Positions 22,787 through 32,137 of a stretch of DNA of 32,889 nucleotides are shown here, in pieces (the stretch's first letter is position 1; every line of letters starts with the position of its first letter). The translations under genes and the position numbers were made by a program. Under the pieces are notes generated by a model, which had not been told where the DNA came from, searched no databases, and saw nothing but the letters and a program-made list of their open reading frames with translations. The DNA is from Vicinamibacteria bacterium. Lineage in GTDB: Bacteria > Acidobacteriota > Vicinamibacteria > Fen-336. The stretch is taken from NCBI GenBank assembly GCA_016934575.1, contig JAFGSN010000203.1, forward strand, positions 1 to 32,889, given 5' to 3'.

Positions 22787-25540
22787 ATGATCCAGGCGTC
22801 CCTGGAACGACTGGAGGAGCTGCTCGCGGAGGCGCTGGAGCGCCGGCCCGAGGATCGTGGTCCCTTCCTCGACAGCGCCTGTAGTGGCGACGACCCCGCC
22901 TTGCGCCGGGAGCTGGAAGAGCTTCTCGGCCTGCACGACCGTGCGGCGGAGTTCTTCGGGCAGCTTGAAAGCGACATCGTCGCCACCTCCGGTCTGGAGC
23001 TGGAGAGCGCCGCTCATCCGCGTATGCGGATCGGACCCTATCGAACCATCGAGGCGATCGGCCACGGCGGCATGGGAGTGGTGTTTCGCGCCGAGCGCGT
23101 GGATGGGACTTACGATCAAGAGGTGGCGCTGAAGCTCCTCCACCGCGATATGGACACGCCCAAATTGCGGGCACGGTTCTTGGCCGAGCGCCAACTGCTG
23201 GCTGGCTTGTCCCACCCCAACATCGCGCGACTCCTTGACGGCGGCGTCACCGACGAAGGCCGACCGTACTTCGTCATGGAGCATGTGGCGGGCCTGCCAA
23301 TCACGCATTACTGCCGGCAGAACCGCCTTGCCACCGAGCAGATCCTGCGCCTCTTCCTGGCGGTCATCGACGCCGTGAGCTACCTGCACCGCAACCTGGT
23401 CGTGCATCGGGACCTCAAGCCGAGCAACATCTTCGTCGACCAGAGCGGGCAGGTGAAGCTGCTGGATTTCGGGATCGCCAAGCTGCTGGCCGATGGGCCA
23501 ATGGAGGTCGGGGTAACTCGTACCGGCGAGCGGCTGATGACCCCTGAATACGCAGCTCCGGAGCAGCTCGCCGGCATGCCGGTCACTACCGCAACGGATG
23601 TCTATGCGCTTGGGGTCGTCTTGTATGAGTTGCTGACAGGCAGGCGGCCCGGCCTACCGGACCGTGGAACGACTGCACGGGACTTGCCAACTCGGCCCAG
23701 CTCGATCCTCCGAACGCGTCGCAAGAGCACGAACAAGGCGCCATCAGCGCAACCCAGTGGCGGTCCCTCTTCCGACATCGCATGGCGCCAGGTCGCCGGC
23801 GACCTCGATACCATTTGTCTCATGGCGTTGCGCCCGGAGCCGGAGTCGCGCTACCCGTCCGCCGAGCAACTCGGCCAGGACATCGAGCGACACCTCCAGG
23901 GACTGCCGGTTCGCGCCAGGAAGAGCACGCTCGGATACCGAATCGGTAAATTCGCCCGCCGCCATCGACGAGGCCTAGCTGCCATGACCGGCGTGTTAGC
24001 GCTGATCACGGCAGGCTTTGCCCGCGAGCGCGGCCTGCGAACGGAAGCGCAGCAGGCTCGGACGGAAGCGCAGCAACAAGCGGCCAAGGCCTTGGCGGTC
24101 CTGGACTTCCTGAGCGAGCTGCTATCGTCGATAGATCCGGCGAAGGCGCAGGGGAAAGAAGTCACGGTGGCGACGGTGCTAGACCAAGCCGCCGGCAAGA
24201 TCGCGAAGAGCGCCCAGATTCGCGACCAGCCCGCGGTGGAAGCGGCCGTGCGTCTGACCATCGGCAAAACCTATACGGCGCTGGGCAAGTACGCCGAAGC
24301 GCGGGAGCACTTGGAACGTGCCGCGGAACTGCGTGGCGGCGTCGACGCACGGGATTCCGATGCGTTGGCGGCCGCCGCTAGTCTCGGCGACCTGTACCTG
24401 CGGCTGGGGCGCTATGACGAAGCGGAGAGAATCCTACACAGGGTGCTCGTCGTGCGGACCGAAATCCTCGGCGAGGATCACCCGCTCTCGTTGCAGGCGA
24501 TGAATCAGCTCGCCGATGTGCTGTGGGCAGCGGGCCGACACGACGAGGTTGAGGCGATCGACCGCAAGACCCTTGATGTACGCCGCCGACTCCTCGGCGA
24601 GGACCACCCGGACACGATCAAGTCGCTCAACGGCCTGGCCGTCTCGCTCTTCATCCGGGGGCGCTACGGGGAGGCGGCTACGCTGTTCGAGCAGGCTCGC
24701 GCGTTCCTGCGGCGGCAGGAGAGCGACAGTCATCCCTACACGCTGGCGCTCAGCAGCAACCTCGCGGCGGCGTATCTCGAGATGGGCCGCTATCGAGAAG
24801 CGGAGTCGTTGGAGCGAGAGGTTATCCACGACAGCGCCCGCGTGCTGGGCGAAGCGCATGATGGGACGGCGTTGGCGGTGCACAATCTGGGAGTGATTCT
24901 GGCGCAGCAGGCCCGCTACACGGAAGCGGAAGAGCAGTTACGTCGAGCGATCGCGGTCCGCGAACGCCTGGCGGGCGACAAGAGAGGCTTCTTCTTCTCG
25001 AGGTCCTATCTGGCAGACGTCTACCGCGACTGGGGTCGCCACGCGAAAGCTGAAGCCCTCTACCTCTCGACCCTGAAGCAGCAGCGTCAGAACTTCGGCA
25101 AGGAGGACCCGGAGACCCTCAAGACCGCCAGCGGACTGGCCGAGCTACGGCTGCGCCAAGGGGACCGGAGAGCCGCCGAGGCGTTGATCGTCCAGATCCT
25201 GGAGCCGCAGAGGGGCGTACGCGGGGAGGAGCACCCGGATTATCTGCAGAGCCTGATGACGCTCGCCCGGATCCGCCGCGCGCAGCGTCGCTACGCGGAC
25301 GCCCTCAAGCTGAGCGAGGGGGCGGTTGCGGCCGCGAGTCGGGGGCTGGGAGCCAACCATCCGCTGGCCTTGACTGCGGCTCTCGAGCAGGCGCGAGCGC
25401 TCGTCGGACAGCAGGAGCATCGAGCGGCCCGAGACCTCGCCGCGCGGGTTTACGCTGGACGCGCGAAGCTGCTCGGCGACCAGCATCCCGATACCGTCGA
25501 GGCCCGTAACCTGCTCGGCGATCTCGAACGAGCTCTATGA
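22787..25540 (+). CDS. Transmembrane Ser/Thr protein kinase with C-terminal TPR array
   Basis: The 917-residue protein carries a Hanks-type kinase domain at about residues 85-370. It has the glycine loop IGHGGMGVVFRAE, the ATP lysine in QEVALKLLHR, catalytic HRDLKPSNIFV near 206, DFGIAKLL near 226, and YAAPEQLAG. A membrane segment (GLAAMTGVLALITAGFA) lies near 396-412. An outward TPR region follows to the end, with repeated units such as YAEAREHLERAAEL, YDEAERILHRVLVVR, YREAESLEREV and YTEAEEQLRRAI. TPRs bind partners, so the outside part could sense a protein or cell-wall state and signal inside. ATG 22787 has GGAG eight bases upstream. All catalytic residues are present. Confidence 0.95.
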   Translation: MIQASLERLEELLAEALERRPEDRGPFLDSACSGDDPALRRELEELLGLHDRAAEFFGQLESDIVATSGLELESAAHPRMRIGPYRTIEAIGHGGMGVVFRAERVDGTYDQEVALKLLHRDMDTPKLRARFLAERQLLAGLSHPNIARLLDGGVTDEGRPYFVMEHVAGLPITHYCRQNRLATEQILRLFLAVIDAVSYLHRNLVVHRDLKPSNIFVDQSGQVKLLDFGIAKLLADGPMEVGVTRTGERLMTPEYAAPEQLAGMPVTTATDVYALGVVLYELLTGRRPGLPDRGTTARDLPTRPSSILRTRRKSTNKAPSAQPSGGPSSDIAWRQVAGDLDTICLMALRPEPESRYPSAEQLGQDIERHLQGLPVRARKSTLGYRIGKFARRHRRGLAAMTGVLALITAGFARERGLRTEAQQARTEAQQQAAKALAVLDFLSELLSSIDPAKAQGKEVTVATVLDQAAGKIAKSAQIRDQPAVEAAVRLTIGKTYTALGKYAEAREHLERAAELRGGVDARDSDALAAAASLGDLYLRLGRYDEAERILHRVLVVRTEILGEDHPLSLQAMNQLADVLWAAGRHDEVEAIDRKTLDVRRRLLGEDHPDTIKSLNGLAVSLFIRGRYGEAATLFEQARAFLRRQESDSHPYTLALSSNLAAAYLEMGRYREAESLEREVIHDSARVLGEAHDGTALAVHNLGVILAQQARYTEAEEQLRRAIAVRERLAGDKRGFFFSRSYLADVYRDWGRHAKAEALYLSTLKQQRQNFGKEDPETLKTASGLAELRLRQGDRRAAEALIVQILEPQRGVRGEEHPDYLQSLMTLARIRRAQRRYADALKLSEGAVAAASRGLGANHPLALTAALEQARALVGQQEHRAARDLAARVYAGRAKLLGDQHPDTVEARNLLGDLERAL

Positions 25541-25783
25541 CGCGCTGGCATGGTGGGGCCGCTGGCCACAGGTCATCACGAGGCTACATCGAGTAGACGG
25601 ATGCCGCCCGTGGCGAACCTCGACCGATCCGAAATTCGATGGAGTGGCGCGGCCGCGCTATGAGCGATACTCACTATATGAGCAAGGCTATGCCGGCGCT
25701 CGACCGCGGGGGATGAATCGACTCCACATCGCGGGTTGTTGCGCCACGTCTTCATTCCCGACCGACGTGCTATCCTCAATGCC

Positions 25784-28057
25784 ATGCAACGTATCGATCT
25801 TGTCCGCTTCCCGGCCGCGCTCGGTCTACTACTAGCGCTTGCGGCTGTCTTTCTTTCCACTTCGCTCAATGTTTCCGCGGATTCCACCATGCCCAATCCC
25901 GCATACCGCAATCCCGGCCTGACAGTTGAAGAACGCGTCGCCGATCTGCTCGGCCGTATGACCATCGAGGAAAAAGTCGGCCAGTTAACGATGTGGGACG
26001 CGCGCGGCGAAGACCTCTCGTTCATCAACAACCGTCGACCCGGCTCGATCCTCCATATCCTCGGCGCGAAGATCGACCGCGCCATGGACCTCGCCGCTCA
26101 GAATCGCCTCGCCATCCCGCTCCTTGTCGGTGAAGACGGCATCCACGGCCACTCGTTCTGGAAGGGAGCGACCATTTTCCCGACCCAGCTCGCGCTCGCC
26201 GCAAGCTGGAATCCGGATCTGCTCGAACAAGTCGGACGCGTGACCGCCGAGGAGATGGCGCCCACGGGCATCCACTGGACCTTTTCGCCCGTCCTCTGCC
26301 TGGCACGCGACCTGCGCTGGGGCCGCATCGGCGAGACGTTCGGCGAGGATCCGTATCTGATCGGCGAGCTGGGTGCCGCTCTCATTCGCGGCTACCAGGG
26401 CGAGGGCCTCGACGACCCGACGGCGGTGCTCGCCACCGCCAAGCACTACGCCGGCTATTCCGAGACTCAGGGCGGCCGTGACGCTTCCGAGGCCGACATC
26501 TCACGCCGCAAGCTGCAAAGCTACTTCCTGCCTCCGTTCGAGCGCGCCGTACGCGCCGGCGCGATGACCTTCATGACCGGTTACCAGTCAATGGATGGCG
26601 TGCCTTCGACCGCCAACCGCTGGCTGCTCACCGACGTCCTCAAGAGCGAGTGGGGCTTCCGCGGCGTGCTCGTGACCGACTGGGACAACGTCGGCCGCCT
26701 CATCTACGAACAGAAGGTCTGCGCGACCCACGCCGACGCCGCGATCATGGCGCTGCGCGCCGGCAACGACGTCATGATGACCACCCCGCGGTTCTACGAG
26801 GGAGCGATCGAAGCCGTGCGCCGAGGCCGCCTCGCCGAGTCGGAGATCGACGCGCCGGTGCGCCGCCTGCTTGCGTTGAAATTCCGCATGGGTCTGTTCG
26901 AGAATCCTCGCCGTCCCAACCTCGAACGCGCCGCCATTGAGATCGCGCGTCCCGATCATCGTGCCGTCAATCTTGAAGCCGCGCGTCAAAGCCTCGTGCT
27001 GCTCCAGAACAACGGCCTGCTTCCCCTCGATCCGGCCAAGGTGAAGTCTATCGCCGTGGTCGGCCCCAACGCCGACGACGATCTCCAGCAGCTCGGCGAC
27101 TGGACGCTCGGTTCATCACAGCACCCGCCGGAGGCCGGCAAGCAGCCGCGCGAAAAGACGACCACCGTGCTCGACGGCATCCGCGCTCTGGCGCCTGCCG
27201 GCTGCTTGGTTCGCCACGACCGAGGCTGCTCAATAATCGACGACGACATCTCCGGTATCCCCGCGGCCGTCGCCGCGGCGCAGGCGTCCAACGTGATCGT
27301 CGCGGTCTTGGGCGACCACCTGCGTTTCATCGGCGAGGGACGCAGCACCGCCACGCTCGAACTGCAGGGCGGACAGGTCGCGCTGCTTGACGCCCTGGAA
27401 AAGACCGGCAAGCCGATGATCGTCGTGCTCGTGAACAGCAAACCGCTCGTGCTGCCGCCCTCAGCCAAGCGCGCCGCGGCGATCATCGAGAGCTTCAACC
27501 CCGGCATGGAGGGCGGACGCGCCGCCGCCGAGGCGATATTCGGACAATTGAATCCCTCGGGCAAGCTCACGATCTCGATCCCGGTCCACGTCGGCCAACA
27601 GCCAGTTTTCTACAACCAGGTGCGCGGCCAGCACGGCGACCGCTACGCTGATCTCACGCAGGAACCTCTCTTCCCCTTCGGCCACGGCCTGAGCTACACA
27701 CAGTATCGCTATTCGAATCTGCGGCTTGCCGCGCCGACGCTCGCGCGCGGACAGTCGGTCGATGTTCACGTCGACGTGGAAAACACCGGCCAGCGCGCGG
27801 GCGATGAGATCGTGCAGGTCTACGTGAGCGACATCGTGACCTCGGCGACCTGGGTGAACAAGGCGCTCAAGGGCTTCGCCCGCGTGCGCCTCGATCCCGG
27901 CGAAAAGAAGACAGTGCAGGTTTCGCTGCCGTGGAAAGCGTTCCAGATCGTGGACGCCGAGGGCCATAGCGTGGTCGAGCCGGGCGACTTCGAGATCCTC
28001 GTCGGCCCCTCGTCACGCGATCACGATCTGCTGAAGGCGACGCTGCGCGCGGAGTGA
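25784..28057 (+). CDS. Secreted glycoside hydrolase family 3 beta-glucosidase
   Basis: The 757-residue product starts with a signal peptide (FPAALGLLLALAAVFLSTSL up to about SADS). GH3 domain 1 shows RVADLLGRMTIEEKVGQLT, then VGEDGIHGHS, THPTGIHWTFSPVL-like and RWGRIGETFGEDPYL, ATAKHYAGY, and the nucleophile in LVTDWDNVGRL (Asp299). The second domain includes SLVLLQNNGLLPL, VAVLGDHLRFIGEGRS and LPPSAKRAAAIIESF..., and the C-terminal fibronectin-III-like domain starts near PLFPFGHGLSYTQY. It is like BglX and would hydrolyse beta-linked gluco-oligosaccharides in the periplasm or outside. ATG 25784 opens the signal peptide; the 25736 start would not. No operon partner is seen. The exact substrate is not readable. 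Confidence 0.95.
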   Translation: MQRIDLVRFPAALGLLLALAAVFLSTSLNVSADSTMPNPAYRNPGLTVEERVADLLGRMTIEEKVGQLTMWDARGEDLSFINNRRPGSILHILGAKIDRAMDLAAQNRLAIPLLVGEDGIHGHSFWKGATIFPTQLALAASWNPDLLEQVGRVTAEEMAPTGIHWTFSPVLCLARDLRWGRIGETFGEDPYLIGELGAALIRGYQGEGLDDPTAVLATAKHYAGYSETQGGRDASEADISRRKLQSYFLPPFERAVRAGAMTFMTGYQSMDGVPSTANRWLLTDVLKSEWGFRGVLVTDWDNVGRLIYEQKVCATHADAAIMALRAGNDVMMTTPRFYEGAIEAVRRGRLAESEIDAPVRRLLALKFRMGLFENPRRPNLERAAIEIARPDHRAVNLEAARQSLVLLQNNGLLPLDPAKVKSIAVVGPNADDDLQQLGDWTLGSSQHPPEAGKQPREKTTTVLDGIRALAPAGCLVRHDRGCSIIDDDISGIPAAVAAAQASNVIVAVLGDHLRFIGEGRSTATLELQGGQVALLDALEKTGKPMIVVLVNSKPLVLPPSAKRAAAIIESFNPGMEGGRAAAEAIFGQLNPSGKLTISIPVHVGQQPVFYNQVRGQHGDRYADLTQEPLFPFGHGLSYTQYRYSNLRLAAPTLARGQSVDVHVDVENTGQRAGDEIVQVYVSDIVTSATWVNKALKGFARVRLDPGEKKTVQVSLPWKAFQIVDAEGHSVVEPGDFEILVGPSSRDHDLLKATLRAE

Positions 28058-28434
28058 GGCTTCATTCCGCGCCGGTCGTCCCCGAACGAGTGTCTTCCTT
28101 TACTGCGAATGCCATTTTTTCGTTAAGATGCAGGTCCGTGCAGCGGACATCACGTACATTCCGTTGACGCGCGGCTGCGCCTATCTGCTAGCACGTTCAG
28201 TGATAAAAACAACGCCTTGATCGAAGACACGGGAGAGACGCTGCGGATCGTGCGGCCGTTTCCGAACGACTAACCGAACTGATCGGCGCTTGGCGAGTTC
28301 GGAATAATCCGGGATGCAAACCGAGCCCGGGCATGAGAAGCGCCGAAGGAAAACATACAGCGCTCAGCAGCAAGCGCTTTCTACATCCTCACCGTCGGGC
28401 GTTCACTTTCGACAACGCCCGGGGGCGTAGTCGG
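28058..28434. other. Spacer without a supported gene
   Basis: No gene called. A 48-codon open stretch ending at TAA 28271-28273 (ending TGETLRIVRPFPND) looks coding-like but has no start codon and could be the decayed 3' end of a lost gene. Confidence 0.3.
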
Positions 28435-28977
28435 CTACTTCTGGCAATTGGACGGCGTCACCATAATAACTTTGATGCCGTGCCAATCGACGGTGCCGGG
28501 ACCGGCGTTGTTTTTGTAGTTCGACTCATTGAGGACGCGGTTCGTGTTCACCGTTGCCTGGAACGGATGCGGCACCTTGGTCGTCATGTGACGCGGATTG
28601 GCGGAATAGTATGGGATTGGGATCAAGATCTGTTTGGTCTCGCCCTCTTTCAGGGGCGGATGAATGTTGACGCTCGCGCCCCACTTGGCCGACAATCCGG
28701 GATGGATGTCCGTCACGAAGACTGCCGGCTCGACTCCAGACCAGCTCGCTCGACCCTGATTCTTGACGCTTACACCAAACGTGAAGACCGTCTCGCGAGG
28801 AGCGCAGGTGCCCCAGGAGACAAGGCCGAACGAAGTGATCACCAGGTCGGGCAGCAGACGAGGCACGCTTGGAGCTTGCGTCGTCGGCTTGAAATCAGTC
28901 GGCGCCGCGACCGCCAACACCAGCGTGGACGCCACGCAGAACGTGACCAGCATCGGGATGACCGTTCTCTGTCTCAT
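28435..28977 (-). CDS. Exported protein with a CARDB/Ig-like domain
   Basis: The 180-residue product has a signal peptide (MRQRTVIPMLVTFCVASTLV...). It then has one beta-sandwich unit of the CARDB type: LPDLVITSFGLVSWG, FTFGVSVKNQGRASWSG, then strands around KEGETKQILIPIPYY and TVNTNRVLNESNYKNN. The pattern in which a conserved PDL opens the domain and NESNxxNN closes it is typical of CARDB. Two cysteines (in GTCAP and near the C-terminus in SNCQK) may form a disulfide. ATG 28977 has AAGGAG about seven bases upstream. Such domains mediate adhesion or matrix binding; no enzyme motif is present. It stands alone. Confidence 0.75.
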   Translation of the reverse strand: MRQRTVIPMLVTFCVASTLVLAVAAPTDFKPTTQAPSVPRLLPDLVITSFGLVSWGTCAPRETVFTFGVSVKNQGRASWSGVEPAVFVTDIHPGLSAKWGASVNIHPPLKEGETKQILIPIPYYSANPRHMTTKVPHPFQATVNTNRVLNESNYKNNAGPGTVDWHGIKVIMVTPSNCQK

Positions 28978-29047
28978 GAGCGCTCTCCTTCTTGTCACAT
29001 GAAACAACTATTGCCGAGCTGGGCGTGAATGTCAATGTTCACGACGC

Positions 29048-29290
29048 CATCGGCGCTCCGGTCCTGATTCTCGCCCGCATGCGCATGCTTTTTACACGGA
29101 CGGCGCATTCTCCGACGAGGGCGCCTTCCATCCGCTCGCCGACCGGGACGGCCATGAGCTGATGCGGCTCTTTCGCGAGCGACTGCTCGTGCGCCTGGTC
29201 GAGAAGCACTATCTTTCTTTCGGCCGTTCTCAACTCCGGAATGGCGACCCTTTTACTACGGCTTGCGGAAAGAAAGGCCTACAGGTTTGA
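29048..29290 (+). pseudogene. Remnant of an IS91-like (HUH/Y2) transposase
   Basis: One frame with no start codon reads HAHAFYTDGAF, then SDEGAFHPLADRDGHELMRL and LFRERLLVRLVEKH, and ends in TGA 29288-29290. This resembles the mid-part of IS91-family transposases, where a His-hydrophobic-His metal motif precedes a DGVF-type segment and then a FHPL segment. The upstream catalytic part and zinc-binding domain are absent and the 3' side is short, so it is inactive. No intact terminal repeats or target-site duplications were seen. Call by motif resemblance only. Confidence 0.5.
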
Positions 29291-29454
29291 CAACGCTCTG
29301 GCCGTGGGAATATCATGCTCCCTGTACATGCAAGCTCAAGAGGGTGCGATCGGAGAGCGGCCGTCCGTCCCAGTTGCACGGGACTCGCTGAAGTGTTCTG
29401 CATCGGCACGGCCATTCGTCCGTTGACACCCATTCGAGAAAGGAGCCTTCCCCA

Positions 29455-29874
29455 ATGAGTATCAAGCGTAAACGCGCGAAATCGATCCTGACGGCCTTCG
29501 CCATCGCCATGGCTTTTGTGGCCGGTCTGATGCTCAATACGACGACTTCGACGAACGCCGCTCCGCCTGAGACACAAAAGACCGAGTCGAAAATCAAGCT
29601 CCCGCAGCCGCCTACCTCGCCCATCTTGCCCCGCCTGAAGTACGAGGGATACGTTTACGACGAGGGCACAAAGAAGGGCGCGAAGGGCGTCAATGTAAAG
29701 CTGCAGGGACCGAAGACCTACACAGCGACGACGGATGACGAGGGCGTTTTCCGGTTCGACCAAATCGCTCCCGGTGAATACACCATCGTGCTCACCGGCC
29801 ATCAGGACTATGGCTACGCTCCGAGAGGCGTCAAGCTCGTCAACAAGTTCCGCCAGTACGCAGAACCCAAGTAG
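29455..29874 (+). CDS. Exported small protein with a carboxypeptidase-regulatory-like domain
   Basis: The 139-residue product starts with a basic N-terminus and hydrophobic segment (KRAKSILTAFAIAMAFVAGL), so it is exported or membrane-anchored. A proline-rich linker (IKLPQPPTSPILPRLKYEG) leads to a beta-sandwich with YVYDEGTKKGAKGVNVKLQG, YTATTDDEGVFRFDQIAPGEY and TIVLTGHQDYG. This is the carboxypeptidase-regulatory-like/SpaA-type fold, common in surface proteins and TonB-receptor plugs. ATG 29455 has AAAGGAG about 11 bases upstream. There is no catalytic motif. It lies between the transposase remnant and an empty spacer, with no operon partner. Confidence 0.72.
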   Translation: MSIKRKRAKSILTAFAIAMAFVAGLMLNTTTSTNAAPPETQKTESKIKLPQPPTSPILPRLKYEGYVYDEGTKKGAKGVNVKLQGPKTYTATTDDEGVFRFDQIAPGEYTIVLTGHQDYGYAPRGVKLVNKFRQYAEPK

Positions 29875-30387
29875 AGCGTTCTCCGCGGAAATGCCTGACG
29901 GCGACGGGCGGAGTTCGTCCATCTGAGCCCGAGTCGCCTGCTTCCCGTGCCTTTGTGGAAGCGATGTCCATCCGCGCGAGCTGAAAGCGATGATATCGTT
30001 AATTTGACGGATCACTGTCGAGCCTTGCGCCCCCGTAAATCGTCGTATGTTTGAGGGCGCTCGATGACGGGCCGGGCCAATGCTGGGGCCCGTACAACAC
30101 CGTGTAAAGTCGGCATGCTGGCGGCCTGCAGAGCCAATTGCTGCTGAAACCGCCTTCATGGTTGCGTCGGCCTTTCGAATCCTCCCCGTATTGGTTCGAA
30201 ACCGAGAAGGAGCACCCGTAATGGTGCGGCATGGTAGGCCGGCGACTCCTCCCTATGGTCCGTGGCAGCCAGCCACCTTCGAACAGACGACCCGAAGCCG
30301 TCATCTTCGGCGATGCCGGAGGTGATGATCTCGAGAATTGGAAAAACGATTGAAGGAATTCAATCTCACTATCGGAGGAAGAGGCGA
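29875..30387. other. Spacer with hairpins but no supported gene
   Basis: No supported gene. ACGGGCC (30067-30073) can pair with GGCCCGT (30087-30093). Longer frames on both strands have no recognisable domain. A minus-strand frame at 29999-30454 overlaps the next gene and is dismissed. Confidence 0.35.
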
Positions 30388-30939
30388 ATGAAAGACTGGA
30401 AAGATCTGCTGTTGGGAACCGTGTGGGAAGGCGTCGAGGATGAATATGGGCCAAACAGCAATGCTGTTGTGAGTGCTTTTGAAACCCTTAGCGAAACCGA
30501 GTGGTTTAAACATGTAGGCGAAATGGTTTCTGCGAAGGGAGAAATTGTTTCGGTCGGATCTTGGCAGGAAAGCATCGTACCTCTCATCGATGAAGATGGC
30601 AAAATCTATGGTCCTAACGGCCATTTACTCAAACCTTCCAATTTGTGTATCGAGGTAATTGAATCTGAGCGATATCATGATCTTTGGCAGCTTGCTGGAT
30701 CTGACGCTTTTGATTACTGCGATGTTTTAAGTCACATACCAGACTCGTTACCCGCCTTCCAGCAAGATTTCATCGATGAGTACGTGTACGAGTTTGTATC
30801 TTTTCTGCTTGCTGAGATTGTGGGGTCTGACGTTGTCGGAACCACTTACTTTCGGGAAATGCTTTCTTGGTTTTATGCAGGGCACTTTCCCTGTGGATGG
30901 GTAGGCGTGTGGCCAGAAGGAAGGATGCGAGTATATTAG
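30388..30939 (+). CDS. AT-rich orphan protein of unknown function
   Basis: The 183-residue product is acidic and probably cytoplasmic, with no signal or membrane segment. It begins MKDWKDLLLGTVWEG and ends GHFPCGWVGVWPEGRMRVY, a tail reminiscent of uncharacterised proteins in Planctomycetota-like genomes. ATG 30388 has AGGAAGAGG just upstream; the longer frame from 30262 lacks a ribosome site. Base use is unlike the neighbours: two sampled 60-base lines (30481 and 30601) hold 28 and 22 G+C. That and its isolation suggest recent arrival. An immunity-type role (as with SMI1-like proteins) is only a guess. No known domain recognised. Confidence 0.6.
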   Translation: MKDWKDLLLGTVWEGVEDEYGPNSNAVVSAFETLSETEWFKHVGEMVSAKGEIVSVGSWQESIVPLIDEDGKIYGPNGHLLKPSNLCIEVIESERYHDLWQLAGSDAFDYCDVLSHIPDSLPAFQQDFIDEYVYEFVSFLLAEIVGSDVVGTTYFREMLSWFYAGHFPCGWVGVWPEGRMRVY

Positions 30940-31379
30940 CTTAGCCCGCGTAACAATAATTCCAGCCATCTGATCGAAATATTGACGTAGCTGTGAAGCG
31001 GGAGTTCCGCATATAAACGGCGCGAGAGTCCGGCCTAAGCGCTGTCGCCGCGATTGTTGGGGTCGTGAGACACGAAACGTGGGGTGCGGTTTGCGTTGAG
31101 TCGGTCGGCACCCGAAGCCCCGCCTCCTATACGGAACACCTGCCGGGCTGGTATTGAGGCCGAAGAATCCATGCGGCCCTTGACGCACGGGGCCGGCGCG
31201 GTCTCAGCTCGAGTCCGAGATCGGCGCTTGCAGGCGGGCGAGGTCGTCAATCATCTCATCGACCAGACGACTGATCGTCCGCGTGGCGTTCTTGCCGCGG
31301 TCACGGCCGTAGGATCGAATCTGGATCGGGCACGGTGGAACGGATAACGTTCCGTGGGAATGCGTATGTTCCCCCGGAC
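30940..31379. other. Spacer without a supported gene
   Basis: No gene called. Minus-strand frames here end in charged peptides (e.g. RTISRLVDEMIDDLARL before a stop at 31204), which may be a gene remnant; I could not match them. Confidence 0.3.
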
Positions 31380-32045
31380 TTATGCCTTCATAAACATCCT
31401 GAGGCCCAAGAAGATCACGGCCTGCACGGCGAGGAAGACTAGGGACAGGACGACGTAAATCCAGCCGATAGGCCGGCTCCGGAGGACTTCGGCGATCGCC
31501 TCCGCATCGAGCGTTCGCTCGCGACCGTAGGAGAGCGGGCGCGCGCGCACGGTGAACACGAGTGCGAGCGGCAGACAGAAGGTCACCGGAAGATACCCGA
31601 GGACCAGCGCCTGCCTCAGGATCCGCCTGCGCTGCTCCCGAAGGTCGCTTGAGTAGGGGACCACTCGCATGTACTCTTTTTGGACGAGCCACCGTGTCAG
31701 GGCCGGGGACGGGTTGAAGAGCACCCGAATCTGCTGGCCTGCTGAGTAGCGCCTGTCGAGATCCGCCTGGCTCGTGCAGGGGTAGAGGGTCAGCCTCTCC
31801 CGATGGCCGTCTACAGTGCCCTCGGCATGGCAGGAAGGCGAATCCGTCCCATCCGGGGATGGGTTCGCCTCGACGTAGACGGCCTTCTCTACGAAGAAGA
31901 TGGCGGGAGCGAAGTCATCGGCGTTCTGCACCAGTTCCCACTGAGAGGCGATCAGGAACACAAACGCAAAGCCCCACAGGGCGGCGATCGTCGAGAGCAG
32001 CCCAGACACGTGCAGCGGGATCGCTGCGAGGATCTTGTCTTTCAC
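31380..32045 (-). CDS. Membrane protein resembling DUF3592
   Basis: The 221-residue product has a first membrane segment (LLSTIAALWGFAFVFLIAS), a soluble domain of about 110 residues, then segments at LGYLPVTFCLPLALVFTV and GWIYVVLSLVFLAVQAVIFL. The middle contains RYSAGQQIRVLFNPSPA, the kind of segment seen in DUF3592 proteins, where a conserved V.YNP/V.FNP motif follows a strand pair. Function of that family is unknown. GTG 32045 is the start used; its ribosome site is weak. It lies 92 bases downstream of the hydrolase gene on the same strand and may be co-transcribed. Confidence 0.6.
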   Translation of the reverse strand: MKDKILAAIPLHVSGLLSTIAALWGFAFVFLIASQWELVQNADDFAPAIFFVEKAVYVEANPSPDGTDSPSCHAEGTVDGHRERLTLYPCTSQADLDRRYSAGQQIRVLFNPSPALTRWLVQKEYMRVVPYSSDLREQRRRILRQALVLGYLPVTFCLPLALVFTVRARPLSYGRERTLDAEAIAEVLRSRPIGWIYVVLSLVFLAVQAVIFLGLRMFMKA

Positions 32046-32137
32046 TGGTAGAACCTAAACTCCGGACTTGAGTCTTTTGCTCGCCGAACAAGTTACTCCA
32101 CGCTGGCGCCGTGCGTCAAGTTGTCACTTGATCACCG

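Noticed and set aside
28127-28273. A 48-codon frame ending TGETLRIVRPFPND before a TAA
   Set aside because: It has no start codon and no matching family known to me; only mentioned as a possible decayed gene end.
31204-31379. Minus-strand frame ending RTISRLVDEMIDDLARL before a stop
   Set aside because: Its upstream part is antisense to the DUF3592-like gene; the tail alone could not be matched to any family.
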